7,358 nucleotides of DNA from Candidatus Parepulonipiscium sp. PG-Nun2H_MBin03 (lineage in GTDB: Bacteria > Bacillota > Clostridia > Lachnospirales > Cellulosilyticaceae). The notes under the pieces were generated by a model. The model was not told the DNA's origin, searched no databases, and saw only the letters and a program-made list of their open reading frames with translations. Both the position numbers and the translations under genes were made by a program. Shown one piece after another: positions 1-5,565 of the stretch; positions within the stretch are counted from its first letter, which is position 1, and each line of letters starts with the position of its first letter. The stretch spans positions 1 to 7,358 of the forward strand of contig MDJN01000005.1 of NCBI GenBank assembly GCA_001995005.1, given 5' to 3'.

Positions 1-267
1 ATCTATATAAACTCCACTATTTATACCTGTTTCTTTCAAAAAGAGTTGCACAGCTCTATACGCAATGTTTCTTTGATCCACTGGTAACCATCTTTTATTA
101 GTATTTATTTGTATAACATTAGTTTGCAGCTTTTTTATTTCTATTGTGTCATGCAAATTTATACTTTGCATAATCGTGTTTACTTCATGATAACCGTTAT
201 CTAATTTACCAACAACATCTAAGGAAATATTAATTTTAGCTAATGCTTTTAATCTGACTATATCCAA
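1..267 (-). CDS. ispE: 4-diphosphocytidyl-2-C-methyl-D-erythritol kinase, N-terminal part (runs off left edge)
   Basis: This is the first 89 codons of IspE, the GHMP-family cytosolic kinase that phosphorylates the 2-hydroxyl of CDP-methylerythritol in the MEP isoprenoid pathway. The frame is open from a TTG at 265-267 to the window edge. The N-terminus carries the family signature: ALAKIN near residues 8-13 (the Lys and Asn belong to the active site in characterised IspE), DNGYHEV near 23-29, TIMQSI, and then LPVDQRNIAYRAV, which matches the usual 'P-x-D-x-x-N-x-x-x-x-A' segment. The glycine-rich ATP loop lies outside the window. TTG is chosen because GGAGG stands 8 nt upstream and the protein then begins as IspE proteins do; there is no ATG or GTG between the upstream stop and this codon. 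It starts 17 nt after folK, so it is probably the distal gene of the gltS-folP-folK-ispE operon. Homology is judged by eye, but the match is strong. Confidence 0.9.
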   Translation of the reverse strand, partial: MDIVRLKALAKINISLDVVGKLDNGYHEVNTIMQSINLHDTIEIKKLQTNVIQINTNKRWLPVDQRNIAYRAVQLFLKETGINSGVYID

Positions 268-275
268 ATTATACG

Positions 276-283
276 CCTCCTTA
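276..283 (-). promoter_or_regulatory. ribosome binding site of ispE
   Basis: Read on the minus strand, AAGGAGGC lies directly after the folK stop codon and ends 8 nt before the TTG at 267-265. It is near-perfectly complementary to the 16S anti-Shine-Dalgarno sequence and decides the unusual TTG start. Confidence 0.75.
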
Positions 284-284
284 T

Positions 285-761
285 CTATTGGTATAACAAA
301 TCGTGCAATTGTATAATATTCATATTTTTTATCGGGTGAATTAAGTTAGGTTCTATCTCCAATAAAGGTTTAAGCACAAAATCTCGCAAGTGCATTTCAG
401 GGTGCGGTATTTTTAGATTTTCTTCTAATATAATTTCATCACCATATATAAGTATATCTACGTCTAGTGTGCGTTCCCCCCAATGTCTTGTTTTAACTCT
501 ACCTGATTTTTGTTCCATGCTCTTGCAAAAGCCTAACAATTCTTGCGGAGTATATGTCGTTCTCACTTTCACAACTCCATTTAAAAAGTCTGGTTGATCA
601 GTCACCCCGTATGGCTTAGTTTCTATCCAAGTAGATTTTTTTACTAACCAAATTTTATTATCTTCTTCTATTGTTCTTATTACTAAATCTAAATTAGCGT
701 TTTTATCTCCTAAATTTGACCCCACTGCTAAATATGCATCATATTCTATACTTTTGTCCAT
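285..761 (-). CDS. folK: 2-amino-4-hydroxy-6-hydroxymethyldihydropteridine pyrophosphokinase (HPPK)
   Basis: Cytosolic folate enzyme that moves pyrophosphate from ATP to 6-hydroxymethyl-7,8-dihydropterin, making the substrate of FolP. The 158 residues match the length of single-domain HPPK. Visible motifs are AYLAVGSNLGD (9-19), FLNGVV (59-64) with the conserved NG, and SGRVKTRHWGERTLDVDILIYG (86-107) with Arg88, Trp94, Arg97 and the two Mg-binding Asp (100 and 102). The IPHPEMHLRDFVLKPL segment (118-133) carries His120 and Arg126. All catalytic positions known from E. coli HPPK appear conserved. The ATG start has AAAGGA about 6 nt upstream. The gene overlaps the 3' end of folP by 16 nt, with its ribosome site inside folP, which suggests translational coupling. 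No dihydroneopterin aldolase domain (FolB) is fused to it, although FolB is often fused to or next to FolK in related bacteria. Confidence 0.95.
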   Translation of the reverse strand: MDKSIEYDAYLAVGSNLGDKNANLDLVIRTIEEDNKIWLVKKSTWIETKPYGVTDQPDFLNGVVKVRTTYTPQELLGFCKSMEQKSGRVKTRHWGERTLDVDILIYGDEIILEENLKIPHPEMHLRDFVLKPLLEIEPNLIHPIKNMNIIQLHDLLYQ

Positions 762-1546
762 ATCTTTTCCTTTATTATTGATTTTATAGTTTTTATTATA
801 TCAAGATTTTCTCCCACATCATGTACACGTACAAAAGAAGCACCGTTCATAACACCAAAAGCTGTTGTCGCAAGAGTTGCAGTAGCTCTGTTTGTTGCAA
901 TTTTAGACAAAGTACCTTTTTTAGATGTACTTATGATAACTGGGTATCCTAAGTCCAAAATCTCTTTAGTTTTATTTAACAACATCAAGTTTTGAGTATA
1001 AGTTTTATTAAAACCAAAGCCTGCGTCAAGTATTATGTCAGTAACATCATTAAGTATAGCAATATCTATACTTTCAGTCATGCTTATAATAAATTTTTCC
1101 CAAAAGTTCTCATAAACAACCTCACTATTGTGCATTAAGATACACGGCAGTTTATACTTATGTGCCATTTTAGGCAGCTCCTTATCTCTCTTAAAACCGT
1201 ATATATCATTTATCATATCAACTAAATGCACAGTTGATTTTAATACTTTACTTCTATACGTATCCAATGAAACTACAACATCAAAATTTTTGCGTATATT
1301 CTCCAGCACAGGCGACACTCTGTCTATCTCTTCTTGAGCAGTTATCTCAGTGAACCCAGGCTTAGTTGATATACCCCCTACATCAATAATATCTACACCA
1401 TTTTTTATCATAAGTTCCACTCTCTTTAGTGCTTTATCTAAAGAATTATATAATCCCCCATCGGTAAATGAATCTGGAGTCACATTTAAAATTCCTATTA
1501 CATAGCAATTATTTTTTGTATCAAATACCTTTTTTCCAATTTTCAC
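746..1546 (-). CDS. folP: dihydropteroate synthase, divergent at the p-aminobenzoate pocket
   Basis: Cytosolic TIM-barrel enzyme that condenses hydroxymethyl-dihydropterin pyrophosphate with p-aminobenzoate to give dihydropteroate; it is the sulfonamide target. The 266 residues are of normal length. Motifs in order: GILNVTPDSFTDGG (18-31, Asn21), DIIDVGGISTKPG (52-64), VSLDTY (92-97), MINDIYG (111-117), LMHN (137-140), IILDAGFGFNKT (171-182), STSKKG (206-211) and VRVHDV (239-244). By-eye alignment to E. coli FolP keeps Asn22, Asp56, Thr62, Asp96, Asn115, Asp185, Lys221, Arg255 and His257. Several near-invariant residues differ: Arg63 is Lys62, Arg220 is Lys209, Ser222 is Gly211, and the Pro of DPG is Ala175. 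The GTG start is chosen because AAGGAG lies 6 nt upstream; the ATG two bases earlier is out of frame and meets TGA at once. It follows gltS by 21 nt. Function as DHPS is very likely; altered substrate or drug affinity is inference. Confidence 0.92.
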   Translation of the reverse strand: MKIGKKVFDTKNNCYVIGILNVTPDSFTDGGLYNSLDKALKRVELMIKNGVDIIDVGGISTKPGFTEITAQEEIDRVSPVLENIRKNFDVVVSLDTYRSKVLKSTVHLVDMINDIYGFKRDKELPKMAHKYKLPCILMHNSEVVYENFWEKFIISMTESIDIAILNDVTDIILDAGFGFNKTYTQNLMLLNKTKEILDLGYPVIISTSKKGTLSKIATNRATATLATTAFGVMNGASFVRVHDVGENLDIIKTIKSIIKEKIWTKV

Positions 1547-1567
1547 ATTCTGCTCCTTAATTTTAGT

Positions 1568-2890
1568 TTATCTGTCTACTTTAATCATCGCTTTACCTAT
1601 AACTATTAGCGATAAGTATATTAATGTTGTAAATATTGCACATAACAAATTTTGCATGGTAGTACCTTTGTCTATATAATAGTACATGATAGGATACGTA
1701 AATAAACTTATAAGCGACACCAAGCTAAATGCACTAGAAAATTCACTTAATGCTGGTGTTTTATATTCTGCATCACATACCTTTAATAATGCCATACCAT
1801 TTATTGTAACGCCTGTATTTACTCCATAAGTTAGTATAGCTCTTTCAAAATAAAAATCTTCTTCTTTATATATCTTTTTAAATACGTTAAAACACATAAA
1901 GTAAGTGATGATAAAACCTATAATAGATAGAATTATAATAGGGATAATATATTGTAGTATAGTTGCTATTTTAATACTAGTTATTGCACTAGTTATTGCA
2001 AAATCTGATAAAGTGCCTACAACTCTATTTTTTATATTTACATCAAAGAAATTATACAAGTTAAGTTTTATAATAATAATATTGACTATATGCATTACAA
2101 TTAATGCTATAAACCATACAGGTAAACTGCTTAATCCCCATATATTATACGCTTTAGCTATATCTACTATATAATACGCTATAGCACATACTATTAAAAT
2201 TACAGCTATGTGCAAACTAATTGACTCTAGCCCTAAATTTTCTTTGTTGTCTGCTAAAGTGATATCATTATTAAGATTTTTATAGTTAAAGTGCTTATTT
2301 GCCTTTTTTTCATAAATATTAATAAAAATAATTCCTGAAGTCATACCTCCAATAAGTCCTATTGTTGCAAATGTATTTGCCACATTAGATGATACTTCCC
2401 AATAATCTATACCAAATTCATATAAAACCGCACCAACTCCTATTGCCGTTCCATGTCCTCCGGAAAATCCTTGACTAAGCTCAAATCCAAAAGTTCTATA
2501 TAAATCTATATCCTTAATAATATAGCTACATAATATTGTAAAAGAAAATCCTACTACAAGTTGCACTTCTCTTATAATACCAAAAGTTCCACAATTTAAT
2601 AATAGTTTTGCCACACTTGTTTTAGCAGAGAGTTTTTTATTAAAATTTGTGCAAAATGGCAATGCCGCAAAAATTGGTATAATCAAAATATTCGGTAGAG
2701 CTGCTAAAGTAATCATTGTTTGGTCGTCTATCAGAAACTCTCCTAATATCAATCCTATTATCCCACCAATCACCGATACCGGAATTAATAGGTGCTTAAC
2801 AAACTTATTTCTTATAAATGTACCCAAGATTAGTAATATACTAATTAAGGACAAATCCATAAATAAGTTTTTTAATATTGCTGTATCCAT
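1568..2890 (-). CDS. gltS: sodium/glutamate symporter family (ESS/GltS-type) membrane transporter
   Basis: Integral membrane protein of 440 residues with about ten hydrophobic segments arranged as two halves, as in the ESS family, which imports glutamate with sodium. Landmarks shared with E. coli GltS are LLIPVSVIGGIIG (34-46), the GFSGGHGT re-entrant motif (141-148), and the ATIGLIGGMTSG stretch (175-186). The second-half counterpart is YGVNTGVTINGMALLKVCD (355-373). A charged, hydrophilic stretch at about 194-222 separates the halves and is probably cytoplasmic. The ATG has AGGA 8 nt upstream. It is the first gene of a minus-strand operon and has its own sigma-A-like promoter. Glutamate is the best guess, but members of this family can carry other small anions, so the substrate is not proven. 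Sharing an operon with folate genes is suggestive only. Confidence 0.85.
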   Translation of the reverse strand: MDTAILKNLFMDLSLISILLILGTFIRNKFVKHLLIPVSVIGGIIGLILGEFLIDDQTMITLAALPNILIIPIFAALPFCTNFNKKLSAKTSVAKLLLNCGTFGIIREVQLVVGFSFTILCSYIIKDIDLYRTFGFELSQGFSGGHGTAIGVGAVLYEFGIDYWEVSSNVANTFATIGLIGGMTSGIIFINIYEKKANKHFNYKNLNNDITLADNKENLGLESISLHIAVILIVCAIAYYIVDIAKAYNIWGLSSLPVWFIALIVMHIVNIIIIKLNLYNFFDVNIKNRVVGTLSDFAITSAITSIKIATILQYIIPIIILSIIGFIITYFMCFNVFKKIYKEEDFYFERAILTYGVNTGVTINGMALLKVCDAEYKTPALSEFSSAFSLVSLISLFTYPIMYYYIDKGTTMQNLLCAIFTTLIYLSLIVIGKAMIKVDR

Positions 2891-2930
2891 TAAACTCTTC
2901 CTATCTTATCAAATTGTAATACTCTTTAAT

Positions 2931-2958
2931 ATTATACACAAAATAGATATTTTTTAAA
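2931..2958 (-). promoter_or_regulatory. sigma-A-like promoter of the gltS-folP-folK-ispE operon
   Basis: Read on the minus strand there is a perfect -10 box TATAAT (2936-2931) and a -35-like TTTAAA (2958-2953, 4 of 6 matches) separated by 16 bp. Transcription would begin near 2924, giving a leader of about 34 nt before the gltS ATG. Confidence 0.6.
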
Positions 2959-2976
2959 GAGGTTTGTCATATAAAT
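2947..2976 (+). promoter_or_regulatory. candidate sporulation (sigma-E-like) promoter for the CotS-like gene
   Basis: ATA at 2947-2949 is followed, after 18 bp, by CATATAAAT at 2968-2976. This roughly fits the Bacillus mother-cell consensus ATA-N16-18-CATACANT, with two mismatches in the -10 element. A sigma-A alternative is TTGTCA at 2964-2969 with a poor -10. Weak by itself; the spore-coat-type gene downstream makes it worth noting. Confidence 0.3.
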
Positions 2977-2984
2977 TAAATGAC
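2966..2984. repeat. 19-bp near-perfect palindrome between divergent genes (possible operator)
   Basis: GTCATATAAATTAAATGAC pairs with its own reverse complement at 8 of 9 positions around a central A. The outer GTCAT/ATGAC arms are perfect and non-AT-only, so this is more than chance AT symmetry. It overlaps the proposed -10 region of the plus-strand promoter and lies just upstream of the gltS promoter, a typical place for a dimeric repressor site. Confidence 0.4.
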
Positions 2985-3019
2985 TACCTAATTCTAAAAT
3001 TTATAAGGGGGGAAATATA

Positions 3020-4012
3020 GTGAGAATGGTACCTAATGATTTATTAAATCAATACGACCTTATAGTCAAAAGGTCTCAGTATAGTAGAAGTAATTTTTTA
3101 TTAGATACAAATAAAGGGAAATATATTCTTAGAAAAGTAAATATACAGACTGAACAAATTTTATTTATGTATGATGCTATAAATCATCTAAGAAAAAATG
3201 GATTTATGGAGGTCGAAGTAATTTACTTGACCAAAAAAAATCTCCCCTACGCCACTAGTAAAGGACAAATATACATTATGCAAAGTTATACAACTAGTAA
3301 CGACGTAGAGTTTAAAGATACTACAGATATCAAAGGGATTATTAGATTACTAGCCAATTTTCATACCTGTGGTTTGAATTTTGACGCCACAGAACGCAGC
3401 GAAAAAATAATACATATAAAAGATGTGTATGTATATTTTCAAAAAAGGATACGAGATACCAATACTTTAAAGAAGAAAGTCTTACCGTTATCAAAAAAGA
3501 CTGAATTTGAACACCTGTTTTTAAAAGATTATACAACTTACCTTACTCTCCAACATCTTGCACTTGAGTGTATTGATAAAGAAAGTATAGATAATTTAAT
3601 AAAATATGCACAAACTAATAAAAGTTTAGCACATAATGATTATAATTATCATTCTGTAACTAAAATTGGCGATAACATATATTTATCTAATTTAGAAAAG
3701 TGCTCCTATAATATGCAGATATTGGATTTATGTTCAATACTTATGAAAGTTATGCAAAAAAACAACTGGGATACCGATTTATTAGTTACTTTAATTAAAG
3801 AATATGAAGATATACGTACACTATCTCCTGAAGAAAAATCTATATTAAAAGCTATGATGATTTTTCCAGAAAAATTTGCTTCAATATGCAATAAATATTT
3901 GCAATGTAAACGCAGAAATAACTACAGCATGTTTTTGGTTAAGTGGAATAATATGATTGTATATAAAGAAGAACAAGTACTTGCTGCACATTTTATAAAA
4001 GATAATCTTTAA
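3020..4012 (+). CDS. CotS-family spore-coat-type protein kinase-fold protein, probably a pseudokinase
   Basis: A 330-residue soluble protein with the aminoglycoside-phosphotransferase/CotS layout. An N-lobe has a beta-hairpin ending GKYILRKV (33-40), followed by a hinge-like QIYIMQSYTTSNDVEF and the IIRLLANFHTCG helix (107-118). The C-lobe has SLAHNDYNYHS (202-212) as the catalytic loop, YLSNLEKCSYNMQILDL (221-237) where the DFG/DFD metal loop should be, and MQKNNWD (245-251). FPEKFASICNKYLQCKRRN (282-300) resembles the C-terminal helix of CotS proteins. The catalytic Asp207 is present, but the usual Asn seven residues after His205 is Ser212 and the metal-loop Asp is replaced in NLEK, so catalysis is doubtful. 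CotS proteins are spore coat components in Bacillus; a coat role here is inferred from family. GTG at 3020 is used because AGGGGGG stands 7 nt upstream; the ATG at 3026 would be 13 nt away. It is monocistronic and divergent from gltS. Confidence 0.75.
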   Translation: MRMVPNDLLNQYDLIVKRSQYSRSNFLLDTNKGKYILRKVNIQTEQILFMYDAINHLRKNGFMEVEVIYLTKKNLPYATSKGQIYIMQSYTTSNDVEFKDTTDIKGIIRLLANFHTCGLNFDATERSEKIIHIKDVYVYFQKRIRDTNTLKKKVLPLSKKTEFEHLFLKDYTTYLTLQHLALECIDKESIDNLIKYAQTNKSLAHNDYNYHSVTKIGDNIYLSNLEKCSYNMQILDLCSILMKVMQKNNWDTDLLVTLIKEYEDIRTLSPEEKSILKAMMIFPEKFASICNKYLQCKRRNNYSMFLVKWNNMIVYKEEQVLAAHFIKDNL

Positions 4013-4018
4013 GATATT

Positions 4019-4048
4019 TTTATAAATTTGGGTTTTATGCACTATAAT
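4019..4048 (+). promoter_or_regulatory. possible promoter for a short leader or small RNA
   Basis: A perfect TATAAT at 4043-4048 is preceded, at 18 bp, by TTTATA (4019-4024, 4 of 6 to TTGACA). Transcription would begin near 4055, right at the foot of the stem-loop at 4056-4092. The -35 is poor and AT-rich sequence gives such matches by chance. Confidence 0.25.
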
Positions 4049-4055
4049 TATAAGT

Positions 4056-4092
4056 GTAGGGAGTTCATCCGAACACTGCTTGAACACCCCAC
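4056..4092 (+). terminator. imperfect stem-loop after the CotS-like gene (probable terminator, alternatively a regulatory RNA element)
   Basis: GTTCA (4063-4067) pairs with TGAAC (4081-4085), GGG (4059-4061) with CCC (4087-4089), and GT with AC at the base. Two mismatches interrupt the stem and the loop is 13 nt. A moderately T-rich run (4097-4110) begins a few bases after it. The position, 44 nt after the CotS-like stop, suits a terminator, but the T-tract is interrupted. Alternative pairings within the same stretch (GTTC with GAAC at 4071-4074, AGTGT with ACACT) are also possible. Confidence 0.4.
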
Positions 4093-4159
4093 CCATATTT
4101 ATCTTTTCTTAAATTAGTTTTGAATATTTAAATTAATCATATATTTTTAAATTTTATGT

Positions 4160-4188
4160 TTGACTCAAGCCAAAAAAAGTTGTAAAAT
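4160..4188 (+). promoter_or_regulatory. strong sigma-A promoter of the PEGA gene-pgcA operon
   Basis: TTGACT (4160-4165, 5 of 6) and TAAAAT (4183-4188, 5 of 6) are separated by exactly 17 bp, the ideal spacing. Transcription would begin near 4195, giving a leader of about 29 nt with AAAGGAG at 4207-4213 before the ATG at 4224. Confidence 0.75.
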
Positions 4189-4223
4189 ATACACGAAATC
4201 TTTATTAAAGGAGTAATAACCTA

Positions 4224-5549
4224 ATGAAGGGAAACAAAAAATTAGTAATGGGCATTTTATCTGTTTCTGTAGTATCACTTATATCACTTATGTTACTTAT
4301 ACTATCAGGAGTAGGCCGCTTTATCTCACCTGATAAAACCAACGCCGCACCGGCTCAACTATCAAAAATTGCTCAACCAACAACAACTGCTAATAATACT
4401 ATAGAAGGAGTTGTTATGAGCGTTAGCGACTCTACGATAAATCTTGAAAATATATTAACTAATCAAGACATATCTATACAGATTGTTGCGTCGACAAAAA
4501 TTACTGATAAATATAACAAGGAAATTCCATTATCACAAATAGGAATGGGCGAGATTGTTAAAGCATCTTATACTCCTAATGAAAAAGAGGCTCTTACCGT
4601 TCAAATCCACCCACTTTCTTGGGAACACTCAAATATAAATAGCAACCAAATACAGCTTAACAAATTAACAATTGGAACACGCATAGCAAGCGTATCGGAT
4701 GTAAAAATCATACTGGGTGACGGAAATGAACAGTTAAGTGATCTTTCAGTTATTGACGATTATGACAAACTTTTTATAAAAGGACTAAATGATCAAGTAT
4801 ATAGCATAAAGATAATGGAAGGGTCTAGCTTTATAAAATTGGTCGACTTACCTGCTACAAGTGGAAGATTAGAAATTAATAATAATAGACAAATATTAGA
4901 TGTGGCAAACAATGACTTAATAGGGATTGAAGCTGGAACTCATCATCTTGCTTTATTTATAGACGAGTATGACCCTATTATTTTAGATAGCGTGAGTATT
5001 GAAACTGGTCAAGTGTATGAGCTTAGTGCCACTGGCATAAAGCAGAAAGAATATACAGTTACTGTACAAGTTAATAATAATAAAAAACCTTATGAATTAT
5101 ATGTAGACGACTACTATTACGATATGGGAGAACAGATTTTACTACCTAAAGGTGACTATACACTAGATATAGTATCCGAAGGATTTCAAGATTATAGCCA
5201 AGTATTTAGAGTTTCAAATAACATGATGCTCTATCCTATTTTAACTCCAGTAGCTGAGCCTGAAGTAACTCCTGAAGTTACTCCTGAAGTTACTCCTGAA
5301 CCTCAAGTAACTCCTGAGCCTCAAGCATCAAGTGGAGATTATACTATAAACTTTAATACTATTCCAGAAGGAGCAGCGATATTTGTAGATGGTGAGTATC
5401 TAGGTGTTACACCAATTTCTGCCAAGCTAGGGGAAGGCATATATAAAATCGAACTTGAGCTTGCCGGATATGAAAGATATTCTACTACTATTATAATAGA
5501 AAAAGCAGAAGTACGCACAAATTACTTGTACATGCTAATACCACAATAA
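4224..5549 (+). CDS. membrane-anchored extracytoplasmic PEGA-domain protein
   Basis: A 441-residue protein of unknown precise role. The N-terminus MKGNKK plus a hydrophobic segment at 8-29 is a membrane anchor or signal peptide, so the rest should lie outside the membrane; an Ala-rich stretch at 41-44 could be a cleavage site. Residues about 58-128 form a small beta-rich region (IEGVVMSVSDSTINL...) resembling DUF5666-type OB-like domains, a weak match. Residues about 213-266 and 276-330 look like two divergent PEGA repeats (RLEINN..., and VTVQVNNNKK... through KGDYTLDIVSEGFQDY). After a Pro/Glu/Thr/Val linker (341-368), residues 372-426 are a canonical PEGA domain with NTIPEGAAIFVDGEYLG and the TP-I and AGYERY turns. 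PEGA domains are found in many bacterial surface proteins and are thought to bind other proteins or sugars. AAAGGAG precedes the ATG by 10 nt. pgcA follows at 16 nt, suggesting co-transcription. Confidence 0.8.
   Translation: MKGNKKLVMGILSVSVVSLISLMLLILSGVGRFISPDKTNAAPAQLSKIAQPTTTANNTIEGVVMSVSDSTINLENILTNQDISIQIVASTKITDKYNKEIPLSQIGMGEIVKASYTPNEKEALTVQIHPLSWEHSNINSNQIQLNKLTIGTRIASVSDVKIILGDGNEQLSDLSVIDDYDKLFIKGLNDQVYSIKIMEGSSFIKLVDLPATSGRLEINNNRQILDVANNDLIGIEAGTHHLALFIDEYDPIILDSVSIETGQVYELSATGIKQKEYTVTVQVNNNKKPYELYVDDYYYDMGEQILLPKGDYTLDIVSEGFQDYSQVFRVSNNMMLYPILTPVAEPEVTPEVTPEVTPEPQVTPEPQASSGDYTINFNTIPEGAAIFVDGEYLGVTPISAKLGEGIYKIELELAGYERYSTTIIIEKAEVRTNYLYMLIPQ
5262..5324 (+). repeat. in-frame short tandem repeat encoding an E-V-T-P / E-P-Q linker
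   Basis: Three 12-bp units (GAAGTWACTCCT) at 5262-5297 encode EVTP three times; two overlapping 18-bp units ending in CCTCAA (5289-5306 and 5307-5324) encode VTPEPQ twice. The product is an extended proline-rich spacer between PEGA-like domains. Near-identical units suggest recent expansion by slippage or unequal recombination. Confidence 0.8.
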
Positions 5550-5565
5550 GAAAGGAAAATGGGAA

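Noticed and set aside
1905..2174. 89-codon plus-strand frame opposite the GltS-type transporter
   Set aside because: Its hydrophobic composition mirrors the membrane segments encoded on the other strand, and no good ribosome site or homology is seen.
2649..2957. 102-codon plus-strand frame running from gltS into the intergenic region
   Set aside because: It is antisense to the start of gltS and crosses its promoter; no family resemblance is apparent.
3026..3028. ATG as alternative start of the CotS-like gene
   Set aside because: It is 13 nt from the very strong AGGGGGG site, too far compared with 7 nt for the GTG at 3020.
4063..4087. Resemblance to the 5S rRNA 'CATCCCGAACAC' segment
   Set aside because: Only a dozen bases match and none of the rest of 5S rRNA is present, so it is treated as coincidence.
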